Shown here piece by piece: positions 1 through 7,352 of a stretch of DNA of 8,795 bases. The stretch's first letter is position 1, and each line of letters begins with the position of its first letter. This stretch comes from Deltaproteobacteria bacterium (lineage in GTDB: Bacteria > Desulfobacterota > SM23-61). Where the stretch lies: contig JAOUFX010000076.1 in NCBI GenBank assembly GCA_029857975.1, positions 1 to 8,795 on the forward strand. The letters run 5' to 3'. Under the pieces are notes generated by a model, which did not search any database, was not told the DNA's origin, and saw nothing but the letters and a program-made list of their open reading frames with translations. Made by a program: the position numbers and the translations under genes.

Positions 1-30
1 TCCACCCTGCGAAGACGAATATGGCAAATA

Positions 31-39
31 TGGTATAAT
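31..39 (+). promoter_or_regulatory. extended -10 promoter element upstream of J-protein
   Basis: The sequence TGGTATAAT is a perfect sigma-70 -10 hexamer (34-39) preceded by the TGn extension of extended -10 promoters. No good -35 hexamer lies 16-18 bases upstream (bases 10-17 are purine-rich and unlike TTGACA), which is tolerated when the extension is present. Transcription would begin near 46, leaving a leader of about 85 bases before the J-protein start at 132. The call rests on the motif and its position only. Confidence 0.5.
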
Positions 40-131
40 GAATCAGAATTGAGAGGGGCTGGTTTAAGCGGCGAATCCTTTTGGTCTACTGGCAGAAAAG
101 GATTTTTGGGGGGAATGGAAGGAGGTTTATT

Positions 132-806
132 ATGAAAAGAGATCTTTATTCCCTTCTCGGTCTTGAATCAGATGCATCGATGGATTTGATCGAATCGGCC
201 TACCGGGAATTAGTTTCAGAGTTATATCCAGATCTCCTCGAACACGACAGAGAAATTTTCCTTAGAATCCAGAAGGCATATCTTACATTAACCGATGCGG
301 GGCGTCGAAAGGCCTATGATGAGGCATTGCCTGGCGGGGAAAAACCTTTAAATTTAACCCCAAAAACCCCAGGGGAGTCGCTCGCACCCGAAAAAAAAGT
401 GGATCTCGGGGAAGTATCCTTAACCCATTCCTTCCAAACCATCCGGCCTTCATTCGAGCAACTTTTTGACCGTTTATGGAGCAATTTTACCCTTCTCACC
501 CGTCCCAAGGCGGAAACCATCGAGAGCCTGAATGTTGAAATTAGCCTGTCTCCGGAAGAAGCCCTTAGAGGAGGTCAGGTTCGAGTATTCATTCCATCTC
601 AATTCCAATGCCCGGCCTGCGAGGGTCGGGGCGGGGTTGGGCCTTTCGAATGTTGGCGTTGTGATGGAAAGGGCATTGTTGCGGGGGAATATCCCCTTTT
701 GGTTTCCTTCCCTGCGGGAATCTCTGGAAATGTGGTGGAGATTCCTCTCGATCGATTTGGCATTCAAAATTTCTACCTCAAAGTATACTTTCGAGTTAGC
801 GGTTAA
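132..806 (+). CDS. compact DnaJ-family J-domain protein with YPD motif and half zinc finger
   Basis: This 224-residue protein is a probable Hsp40-type co-chaperone. The start is ATG 132 because AAGGAGG (119-125) lies six bases upstream and the J-domain begins at once (MKRDLYSLLGL); the frame is open from 81 but the upstream part has no such signal. Residues 1-68 match a J-domain, ending in the usual AYLTLTDAGRRKAYDE helix. Residues 69-125 are a Pro-rich linker. From about 130 the sequence follows the DnaJ C-terminal substrate domain (LNVEISLSPEEALRGG). A zinc module with two CxxCxGxG repeats (C160/C163 and C174/C177) is inserted, where classical DnaJ has four. The family ends near FPAGISG and a final beta strand. 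The loop motif HPD, needed to stimulate DnaK ATPase, reads Tyr32-Pro-Asp here. It may therefore be a J-like protein with altered or no Hsp70 coupling. It is shorter than DnaJ (about 375) or CbpA (about 300). Membership is sure; function is inferred. Confidence 0.85.
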   Translation: MKRDLYSLLGLESDASMDLIESAYRELVSELYPDLLEHDREIFLRIQKAYLTLTDAGRRKAYDEALPGGEKPLNLTPKTPGESLAPEKKVDLGEVSLTHSFQTIRPSFEQLFDRLWSNFTLLTRPKAETIESLNVEISLSPEEALRGGQVRVFIPSQFQCPACEGRGGVGPFECWRCDGKGIVAGEYPLLVSFPAGISGNVVEIPLDRFGIQNFYLKVYFRVSG

Positions 807-876
807 TTCTTTTTTATCTAAAAATAGAGTTGATATGGTCTTAATTGAAAGGCTTAGACCTAACCACATTTTTCGG

Positions 877-906
877 TTGACAATTCAGAAACACGGCAGC
901 TATCGA
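877..906 (+). promoter_or_regulatory. possible sigma-70 promoter before phosphoglucomutase
   Basis: A perfect TTGACA (877-882) is followed after 18 bases by TATCGA (901-906), a weak -10 match. It lies in the 183-base non-coding gap between the J-protein stop (806) and the phosphoglucomutase start (990), so it is placed to drive the latter. The -10 is poor and no operator was recognised; treat it as a candidate. Confidence 0.3.
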
Positions 907-989
907 ATCTGTTGCAAATCAGGTGAAGGTTCAGAGATGAAGGGGTAGATTTGTGGACTTTATCCAATCGACATCGGAAAGTAAACAAA

Positions 990-2640
990 ATGTCAACACA
1001 TCCTTTGGCGGGTAAGTCGGCTCCAAAATCCCTGTTGGTCAATGTTCCTCGGTTGGTGACTACCTATTATATGAAGCACCCCGGTGTTAAAAATTTCACA
1101 GAAAGGGTGTCATTCGGGACATCGGGGCACAGAGGATCATCCTTTAAAAGCAGTTTTAACGAGGATCATGTCCTGGCAATAACCCAGGCCATTTGTGACT
1201 ACAGAAGAGCAAATGCGATTAAGGGTCCTCTGTTTCTCGGAATGGATACCCATGCTCTTTCAGAACCAAGCCATGCAACCGCCATAGAAGTTCTGGCAGC
1301 GAATGGCATTGAATTCATGATCCATAAGGGTTTGGGCTACACCCCTACCCGTTATTTCACACGCTATTCTTGTCTATAATAGGGGAAGAAAATCGGGTTT
1401 AGGCGATGGGATCATCATCACCCCTTCTCACAATCCTCCAGAGGACGGTGGATTGAAATATAACCCTCCTCACGGCGGTCCAGCCGATACAAACGTCACC
1501 CAGTGGGTCGAAGAGAGAGCCAATGATCTTTTGCGGGAAGAGAATAAAAAGGTACGGAGAATTCCCTATGGAAAGGCCTTAAGAGTCGGCACAATACATG
1601 AATATGACTATGTGACCCCATATGTTGAAGATCTTCAAAATGTCATCGACATGAAAGTCATCCGATCCGCCAGTTTGAGAATGGGGGTTGACCCAATGGG
1701 CGGTTCTACACTGCCATTTTGGGAGCCGATTGCCCAAAGGTATGGATTGAATATCAATGTGGTAAACCCGGTGATTGATCCTACTTTTGGTTTTATGACC
1801 GTCGACGGTGATGGCCAGATCCGAATGGATTGCTCTTCCCAATACGCCATGGCACGCCTTATCAGGTTAAAGGAGAAATTTGACATTGCGTTCGGAAACG
1901 ATCCTGACGGTGACCGACACGGCATTGTCACACCAAGTGTAGGGCTCATGAACCCAAATCATTATCTCTCGGTTGCTGTCTGGTATCTGTTTCGTAATCG
2001 ACCCGGATGGAGAAAGGATGCAGCAATCGGAAAGACCTTTGTTACGAGCAGCATGATCGATCGGGTGGCCAACCATCTGGGGAAAAAACTATATGAAGTC
2101 CCAGTCGGATTCAAGTGGTTTGTGGAGGGCTTATTGGATGGGTCCTATGGATTTGCCGGAGAGGAAAGTGCCGGAGCTTCACTGTTACGGAATGATGGAA
2201 CTGTCTGGACCACGGATAAAGATGGGATCATTTCGGGTCTGCTCGCAGCTGAGATTACTGCAAGAACCGGAAGCGATCCTGGCGAGCTGTACCAAAACAT
2301 CGGAGACATGTTCGGAAACCCAATCTATGAAAGAATCGATGTAGTCGCAACCCTGGAGCAACAGGCGGTTCTTAACCAACTTTCGTCCCATCAGATTGCA
2401 ACCCCCACCCTAGCCGGGGAGGCTATCCTGGCCAAGTTGATTGAAGCTCCCGGAAATAACGCCCCCATTGGGGGCATTAAGGTTGTAACCGAAAATGGAT
2501 GGTTTGCTGTTCGGCCTTCAGGGACCGAAGATATGTACAAAATATATACAGAAAGTTTTAGGGGCCGAGAACACCTCAGGCAGATTCAGAAGGAGGCGAA
2601 AGCAATGATCGGGGCTGCTTTTAGAGCAGCAGGGGTTTAG
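990..2640 (+). pseudogene. pgm: phosphoglucomutase (alpha-D-glucose-specific), interrupted by a frameshift
   Basis: Phosphoglucomutase interconverts glucose 1-phosphate and glucose 6-phosphate in the cytosol, linking glycogen and nucleotide-sugar metabolism to glycolysis. The start is ATG 990 (STHPLAGKSAP), with a modest GGAAAG at 976-981. The first 120 codons (990-1349) match E. coli-type Pgm, including FGTSGHRGSS and DTHALSEPSH, up to GYTPT. That frame then stops at 1377-1379. The rest continues two bases back, from codon 1348 ([11 protein letters not shown]) to the TAG at 2638-2640. Joined, the protein is about 550 residues, against 546 for E. coli Pgm, with nothing missing. Key sites are all present: phospho-serine in TPSHNPP (Ser codon 1426, residue ~147), metal loop DPDGDR (residues ~305-310), sugar loop GEESAGAS and phosphate loop RPSGTED. 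The join needs two extra C in the CCC at 1348-1350. Either the gene is freshly inactivated or the assembly lost two bases. A separate downstream start would lack the catalytic serine, so the 3' part alone could not be active. Confidence 0.93.
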
Positions 2641-2678
2641 TCGAATCAATCTTGCAAGAAGGATGAAAGGGGAATCGG

Positions 2679-3620
2679 ATGAAAAGAATTTTGCTCGCCA
2701 CGGATGGGTCGAATTTCGCTCTGAGTTCAGCTGCCTATCTTGCCGGTCTTTACAAAGGGGCCTCGGATCTGGAAGTCACTGTTCTCAACATCCTTCCTTC
2801 AGTCCCCCCCCTTTATCGGGAGGAGCACTATGATCCTCTGATTCGGAAAGATTATGCAGTCTGGAAGAAGAAAAGAGTAGAGGAAGCTAAAAAGTACACA
2901 GAAGAGGCCATGAAGGTTTTCCAGAGAGGGGGTTTCAAAAAAAGCCACATCCAGGCCAAACATGCTCCGCAGATCGTGGGAGTCGCCCGCGATATCATTC
3001 GCGAGGCTGATGCAGGATATTACGATGCCTGCGCGATGGGGAAGAAAGGCATGGGGTGGTTCGATGATATCTTCCTGGGCAGCATTACCAGCAAGCTGCT
3101 GGAAATCTCTGAGAATCATCCAGTCTGGCTCGTGAGTGGCAACGAATGGAAAAGCCGGAAGGTTCTCGTTGCTATGGATCACACCCCGAAAGCGGTTCAA
3201 CTTGCCCGGTATGTTGGGGAAATGCTTCGCGGCCTGGAGGGGGTTCAAATCCACTTTTATCATTATTGTGCGCCTTTCGCAGAGAATCTTACTCAGAAGG
3301 AAAAAGAAAAGATGAAGGAAATCGAAAGGCGCATGGTGGAACGAGATAAGGAGGAAATGGACCCCTTTTTCGATGAAGCGCAGAAAGCACTCGAGGATTT
3401 AGGCTACGACAAAAAAGCGTTAGGCACTCGTTTCGACTACGATAAATCAGCCTCGACCAAAAAGGTTTCCCCGGCCATTCTCAAAGAAGTGCGCAAAGGC
3501 AAGTACGGAACCTTAGTCCTTGGCCGGAAAGGCTCCACGCAGGCGCGAGAATTCCGGCTGGGATCTGTGGTTCTGCGAACCGTTACGGAGGTCAAAAATT
3601 GTGCCGTCTGGGTTGTCTGA
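2679..3620 (+). CDS. tandem-domain universal stress protein (UspA family)
   Basis: This 313-residue protein carries two UspA domains in one chain. Domain 1 is about residues 1-150 and starts with the typical first strand KRILLATDGS. Domain 2 is about 155-313 and starts RKVLVAMDHT. Both keep the ATP-binding signature G-2X-G-9X-G-S: G121, G124, G134-S135 in the first and G282, G285, G295-S296 in the second. The protein is therefore predicted to bind nucleotide in both halves, as ATP-binding (UspFG/MJ0577-like) members do, rather than being a non-binding UspA type. Domain 2 contains a long charged helical insert (about residues 205-240, rich in Lys and Glu). There is no signal peptide or membrane segment, so it is cytoplasmic. 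The start ATG 2679 has AAGGGGAA nearby (2667-2674). It follows pgm by 38 bases and may share its transcript. Its role is inferred from the family: stress or energy-limitation response. The specific trigger is unknown. Confidence 0.9.
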   Translation: MKRILLATDGSNFALSSAAYLAGLYKGASDLEVTVLNILPSVPPLYREEHYDPLIRKDYAVWKKKRVEEAKKYTEEAMKVFQRGGFKKSHIQAKHAPQIVGVARDIIREADAGYYDACAMGKKGMGWFDDIFLGSITSKLLEISENHPVWLVSGNEWKSRKVLVAMDHTPKAVQLARYVGEMLRGLEGVQIHFYHYCAPFAENLTQKEKEKMKEIERRMVERDKEEMDPFFDEAQKALEDLGYDKKALGTRFDYDKSASTKKVSPAILKEVRKGKYGTLVLGRKGSTQAREFRLGSVVLRTVTEVKNCAVWVV

Positions 3621-3927
3621 TGTCTGTGTCGACCAGGGGGAAGAGACGGGGATTAAATAGAATCAATAGGATAGGATCGAAAATACCCTTTCCCTTCTCC
3701 CATGCGATCTTGCCCTTGCCGGCGGGGCCATGCTATTGTGACCAGGAATGAAATCATACCTGAAACACCTCGACATGGCCACCCCTTAGAAGCTACCTTT
3801 GGATTCCTCTTCGGATTCATTGTCATGATGCTGTTTGACAATCTATTCGGGTGGAGATCAGTTGTGAAATTACGATGGTCTGAAAAACTCTTATGGAGAA
3901 GAACGTTAAGGGAAGGAAACGGAGCAA
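3621..3927. other. intergenic region between usp and the P-type ATPase
   Basis: This 307-base stretch holds no intact gene. Its middle contains the ZIP transporter remnant described separately. The first 65 bases after the usp stop show no clear terminator hairpin with a T tract. The last 75 bases, before the ATPase, are purine-rich and contain AAGGGAAGG (3908-3916) and GGAG (3921-3924), the likely ribosome binding region. No convincing -35/-10 pair was found. Confidence 0.6.
3697..3851 (+). pseudogene. C-terminal remnant of a ZIP-family metal transporter
   Basis: ZIP proteins carry Zn2+, Fe2+ or Mn2+ into the cytoplasm. From 3738 the translation VTRNEIIPE, then ATFGFLFGFIVMMLFDN, to about 3851 matches the end of ZupT/GufA-like ZIP proteins: a conserved EIIPE in one helix, then a GF..GF..MM.LD last helix. 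Directly upstream, but in the frame one base different, bases 3709-3735 read LALAGGAML, the expected preceding helix segment. Restoring one T at 3736-3737 would join them as GGAMLFVT. Upstream of about 3690 nothing ZIP-like is left and that frame meets a stop at 3667. The downstream frame also lacks a stop at the expected C-terminus and runs on to 3947. Only about 50 of roughly 250-300 residues survive. I take this as a dead gene fragment. The family call comes from motif memory, not a search. Confidence 0.65.
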
Positions 3928-6603
3928 ATGCAATGGTATCAGCTTGATGAGCAAGAGGTATTCAACAAGCTTCAAACCTCGGAAGATGGGTTGTCCGAGG
4001 ACCGGGCAAAGAAACTTCTTGAAACCCACGGCGCTAACAAACTTCCTGAGGGGAAAGGCGTCAGCCGCCTCAAGATTCTGCTTCACCAGTTCACCAGTCC
4101 CCTCATCTATATCCTCCTTGTTGCCGGGCTCGTGACAGCCATTCTTGTAGAATATATCGACACCGGTGTCATTGTGGCGATTTTGATCCTGAATGCCGTC
4201 GTGGGCTACTTCCAGGAATATAAGGCCGAAACGAGCATACGGGCTCTCAAAAGCATGGTCGTTCCCAAGGCGAAGGTGGTGAGGGAGGGGAGGGAGAAGG
4301 AGGTCCGCAGCGGGGATCTTGTGCCGGGGGATATTGTCCTACTGGCATCCGGTATCCGGGTGCCTGCCGACCTGAGGCTGTTCAGGACGACGGAGCTTAG
4401 GATTGAGGAAGCTGCGCTCACGGGTGAATCGGTCCCTGTAGAAAAGATAAAAAAGCCCATCGAGGACGAGAACCTCACCCCGGGCGACCAGAATAATATG
4501 GCTTTCATGGGAACGATCGTGGTGAATGGCAGAGGCAGGGGTATTGTGGTTGAAACGGGTGTCAAGACCGTCCTTGGACAGATTGCCCGTGAGGTCGAGG
4601 AACTCTCCGTCACGACAACTCCCTTGCAGCAAAAGATCGTAAAATTTGCCCAATTTATCGGCTTCATCGTTTTAGGCAGTGCGGCATCCATATCCATTCT
4701 GGGGCTTTTTCTTGGTATTTCGATCGCCGAGATCTTTAAGATTGCTGTCGCTGCCTCCGTGGCTGCCGTACCGGAAGGGCTGCCCATTGTGGTTACCATT
4801 ACGATGGCCATAGGGATCAGCAGGATGGCAAGAAGGCATGCCATCGTCCGAAACCTTCCTGCGGTGGAGACCCTCGGAAGCACAACGGTCATTTGTTCCG
4901 ATAAAACAGGAACCCTCACGAAGAACGAGATGACCGTGAAGGTGATTTATGATGGGGAGCACTCCTACGAAGTGACGGGAAGCGGGTACGAGCCGAAAGG
5001 GGAGATCTTCCATGAATGGGAGTCTTGCAATGTAGCAACCTTAAAGGGTCTCTGTGGCGTCGTCCGAATAGGGGTGCTTTGTAATGAATCGAGCCTATAC
5101 GAGGATAATGGTCAGTTTAAAGTTAACGGAGATCCCACAGAAGGGGCCCTCATTGTCTCCGCGATGAAAGCAGGCCTCAGTTTTGAAGAGGAGAAAATTC
5201 GTTATCCCCAATTATCGATTCTTCCATTTGAGTCTGATCGCGGGTTCATGGCAACCCTGCACCACTACAATGGTAAAAAAATTATTTTTGTGAAAGGCGC
5301 CCCTGAAAAGGTCATCGAAATGTGCTCGCAGACGCCGGAGGGGGATCGACTCGATAGGGAAAAAGCGCTCAGAATGGCCGAACATTTCGCGAAGGACGGG
5401 ATGAGGGTACTTGCGATGGCCTATAAGGAGGCACCCGATGATCTTTCAGAACTGACTCACCAAGACTTGGAAGAAAATCTCATCCTTGCAGGGATGCAGG
5501 GAATGATCGATCCTCCTAGGCCCGAGGCCATTGAAGCGGTGAAAGGCTGCCGGGAAGCGGGCATCAGGGTGGCCATGATCACCGGAGATCATGCTGTCAC
5601 AGCCTCAGCCATTGGAAGGATGTTCGGGATTAGCCGTGAGAGATCGAAGGTGCTAACCGGCAGGGAATTGGAAACGATGAGTGATGACGACCTTTTCACA
5701 AAAGTCAAGGATGTCTCGGTTTATGCGAGAGTGTCCCCTCATCACAAGCTAAGGATCGTCCAGCAGTTTATGAAACACGGTGAGGTCGTGGCCGTGACAG
5801 GCGACGGGGTGAATGATGCCCCAGCCCTCAAGGCAGCCCATATTGGGGTAGCGATGGGAAAGACAGGCACGGATGTGGCAAAAGAGTCAGCCGATATGGT
5901 GATCACCGATGATAATTTTGCCAGCATCTTCCATGCCGTTGAAGCGGGGCGAGTCGTTTTTGACAACATCCGCAGAGTAACCCTTTTCCTCATTCCTACA
6001 GGATTTGCCGCTATTGTCTCAATTCTTATTGCCATGGCCCTCGACATACCCATTCCCTACGTTGCCGCTCAACTCCTCTGGATCAACCTGGTCACAAACG
6101 GGCTTCAGGATGTGGCCCTTGCTTTCGAGCCGGGGGAGAAAGATGTGATTAAGAACCCCCCCAGAAACCCGAAAGAGGGAATCATGTCGAGATTGATGTA
6201 CGAGAGGAGTATTCTCGTCGGCCTGATCATCTCTGCGGGTATTATTTATAATTTTATTTCGGCCCTTGATGAAGGGGTTTCGCTTGAACGGGCAAGAACC
6301 ATTGCCGTCACCACAATGGTTCTTTTCCAGTTCTTTCAGGCATGGAATTGTCGCTCTGAACTCGAGTCCGTTTTTAGGATAAATCCTCTCAGCAACCCAT
6401 TTCTTTTTTATAGTATGGTTGCCGCCTTCCTTGCCCAAATCGCGGTAGTTTATGTTCCAGCACTTCAGTTGGTCTTCAGGACCGAAGCCCTTTCTTTGGC
6501 AGAGTGGGTAAAGATCGGGCTTGTCGCGCTAACCGTGGTTATCGCTGTCGAAGTCGATAAGGCCATCAGGAGGTATAAGAAGAAGGACGGAAGGCCTCTT
6601 TGA
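3928..6603 (+). CDS. P2-type (SERCA-like) cation-transporting ATPase with unusual ion-site residues
   Basis: This is an integral membrane ion pump of 891 residues, full length for P2A/P2B-like bacterial ATPases. An N-terminal cation-ATPase domain (about 1-65) is followed by helices M1-M2 (about 53-97) and an actuator with LTGES (165-168). M3-M4 contains PEGLP (282-286). The phosphorylation site is DKTGT (Asp325), the nucleotide domain has KGAPE (456-460), and the hinge motifs are TGD (552-554) and GDGVNDAP (from 625). The C-terminal six-helix domain ends near 885. All catalytic motifs are intact, so it should hydrolyse ATP through an aspartyl phosphate. The ion-binding residues differ from SERCA. 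Glu283 of M4 is kept, but M5 reads LIPTGFAAI where SERCA has LISSNVGEV, losing N768 and E771 equivalents. M6 reads NLVTNG (720-725) instead of NLVTDG. The transported ion is thus uncertain and need not be Ca2+. The start ATG 3928 gives a normal family N-terminus. Neighbouring usp and the ZIP scrap suggest stress or ion homeostasis. Confidence 0.93.
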   Translation: MQWYQLDEQEVFNKLQTSEDGLSEDRAKKLLETHGANKLPEGKGVSRLKILLHQFTSPLIYILLVAGLVTAILVEYIDTGVIVAILILNAVVGYFQEYKAETSIRALKSMVVPKAKVVREGREKEVRSGDLVPGDIVLLASGIRVPADLRLFRTTELRIEEAALTGESVPVEKIKKPIEDENLTPGDQNNMAFMGTIVVNGRGRGIVVETGVKTVLGQIAREVEELSVTTTPLQQKIVKFAQFIGFIVLGSAASISILGLFLGISIAEIFKIAVAASVAAVPEGLPIVVTITMAIGISRMARRHAIVRNLPAVETLGSTTVICSDKTGTLTKNEMTVKVIYDGEHSYEVTGSGYEPKGEIFHEWESCNVATLKGLCGVVRIGVLCNESSLYEDNGQFKVNGDPTEGALIVSAMKAGLSFEEEKIRYPQLSILPFESDRGFMATLHHYNGKKIIFVKGAPEKVIEMCSQTPEGDRLDREKALRMAEHFAKDGMRVLAMAYKEAPDDLSELTHQDLEENLILAGMQGMIDPPRPEAIEAVKGCREAGIRVAMITGDHAVTASAIGRMFGISRERSKVLTGRELETMSDDDLFTKVKDVSVYARVSPHHKLRIVQQFMKHGEVVAVTGDGVNDAPALKAAHIGVAMGKTGTDVAKESADMVITDDNFASIFHAVEAGRVVFDNIRRVTLFLIPTGFAAIVSILIAMALDIPIPYVAAQLLWINLVTNGLQDVALAFEPGEKDVIKNPPRNPKEGIMSRLMYERSILVGLIISAGIIYNFISALDEGVSLERARTIAVTTMVLFQFFQAWNCRSELESVFRINPLSNPFLFYSMVAAFLAQIAVVYVPALQLVFRTEALSLAEWVKIGLVALTVVIAVEVDKAIRRYKKKDGRPL

Positions 6604-6708
6604 AGACCGGTTATCAGCAGGAGTACCGTGGCGATGGCACTGACGGTTGACGAACAATCATTTTTAATTCGCCCTCATTAGTTGAAGGCGCATTTCCCTG
6701 GAGAGTAG
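6604..6708. other. spacer between ATPase and acetate kinase remnant
   Basis: This 105-base spacer contains a short imperfect inverted repeat (CGCC at 6670-6673 and GGCG at 6687-6690, flanked by AT-rich sequence), too weak to call a terminator. GGAGAG (6700-6705) lies three bases before ATG 6709 and is the surviving ribosome binding site of the truncated acetate kinase gene. No strong promoter was seen. Confidence 0.4.
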
Positions 6709-6903
6709 ATGAAAATTCTCGTCATCAACTGTGGAAGCTCCTCTCTGAAGTTCCTGATCGCGTCCGGCGATGCTGAAACGAATAGAAAGGACAGTGTAAT
6801 ATGTCTGGCCCGAGGGATAATCGAGCGTATCGGAGGAGTCGCACTTCTTCCCTTACACCGTTATCTACATGCTGGAACCGGGAAGGTTTCGGACTCCCCG
6901 TAG
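6709..6903 (+). pseudogene. ackA: acetate kinase, 5' fragment only
   Basis: Acetate kinase makes ATP and acetate from acetyl phosphate. The fragment begins at ATG 6709 with the acetate kinase N-terminal signature MKILVINCGSSSLKF, which binds phosphate/nucleotide in this sugar-kinase-like fold. It stays family-like to LARGIIERIGG (residues ~33-43, DNA to about 6837). Beyond that the frame carries unrelated residues and ends at TAG 6901-6903, giving 64 residues against about 400 in the intact enzyme. The INCGSSSLK form favours acetate kinase over butyrate kinase (usually INPGSTS). The catalytic Arg/Asp/His region and the rest of the protein are absent, so no activity is possible. From about 6839 the DNA instead encodes phosphoketolase in another frame, so the 3' part was lost in a rearrangement. 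The surviving start codon and ribosome binding site suggest the break is not very old. Confidence 0.8.
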
Positions 6904-7243
6904 CGACCGGGAAAAGGCCCACATGGCTGCGCCCCATTTGCTGGCCGGGCTTTATCCCCCTTCGGTTCCTGCCCGGATATTTGTCACCCATACGCGGCCT
7001 GAATCCATTATGGGGATACTGCAACCCCTTCACACCGGCGCAGCCCGAACCGCCGCCCTGGGGTATATAAACCATGGCGGGACCCTGAGCGTACCGGGAA
7101 TGCTCTTTGTCAACCATTGCACCTGGGCCCACATCTTGCTGGATGTCGCACGACTCCTGGATATGTCCGTAGCCGGACTGCTGACGGATCAAGAGATGGC
7201 TGCCATAAACGGCCAGGCTTTCCCCGAAGGGGTGATTTTTTGA
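6839..7243 (+). pseudogene. xfp: phosphoketolase, C-terminal fragment
   Basis: Phosphoketolase splits xylulose 5-phosphate (or fructose 6-phosphate) with phosphate into acetyl phosphate and an aldose phosphate, using thiamine diphosphate. This frame, open from 6821 after a TAA, reads FPYTVIYMLEPGRFR, then IFVTHTRPES, ALGYINHGGTL, VPGMLFVNHCTWAH and DVARLLD, ending TGA 7241-7243. The pattern fits the C-terminal domain of the family, where classical members have P-V-I-F-A-F-H, then R/H-GY-x-EEGT-TTP and N-D-L-D-R-x-H-L. The GGTL and CTWAH forms point to a divergent phosphoketolase subgroup rather than the Bifidobacterium type. About 135 residues remain of some 790-820; both thiamine diphosphate domains are gone. 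No useful start precedes it (first ATG 6869), so it is a remnant unless it is translated by read-through. Family assignment is from conserved pattern recognition and is reasonably but not fully secure. Confidence 0.7.
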
Positions 7244-7340
7244 TCGAGAAAACAGGAAAAGCTCTCTTGTTAGGCCCTCCGAAAGGGGTGGAGGTTAAAG
7301 CTGCGAGATCCTCAAAGCGACGGAGCAAAAACTTTTGAAA

Positions 7341-7345
7341 GGAGG
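7341..7345 (+). promoter_or_regulatory. strong ribosome binding site of gap
   Basis: GGAGG inside AAAGGAGGAGC lies seven bases before ATG 7353. It decides the start of the dehydrogenase: the frame is open back to TTG 7335, but that codon overlaps this site and would add residues outside the family N-terminus. Confidence 0.75.
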
Positions 7346-7352
7346 AGCGAAA

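Noticed and set aside
532..948. A 138-codon + strand open frame overlapping the J-protein
   Set aside because: Most of it lies out of frame within the J-protein C-terminal domain, and the part after 806 shows no recognisable motif or good ribosome binding site.
2614..2630. Hairpin GCTGCT-TTTAG-AGCAGC at the end of pgm
   Set aside because: A six-base stem inside coding sequence with no T tract after it; more likely Ala codon repetition than a terminator.
1453..2640. Reading the 3' part of pgm as an independent gene
   Set aside because: It begins in the middle of a conserved domain, lacks the catalytic serine motif just upstream, and joins exactly to the 5' part after a two-base repair.
3702..3947. 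An intact 81-residue membrane protein
   Set aside because: Its first 12 residues are out of frame with the ZIP-like helix upstream and its last 30 overrun the family C-terminus into the ATPase ribosome binding region, so it is better explained as a frameshifted remnant.
4206..4919. A 237-codon open frame on the minus strand
   Set aside because: It is fully antisense to the well-supported P-type ATPase and its translation is low-complexity Ser/Thr/Pro/Arg-rich, as expected from a codon-biased complement.
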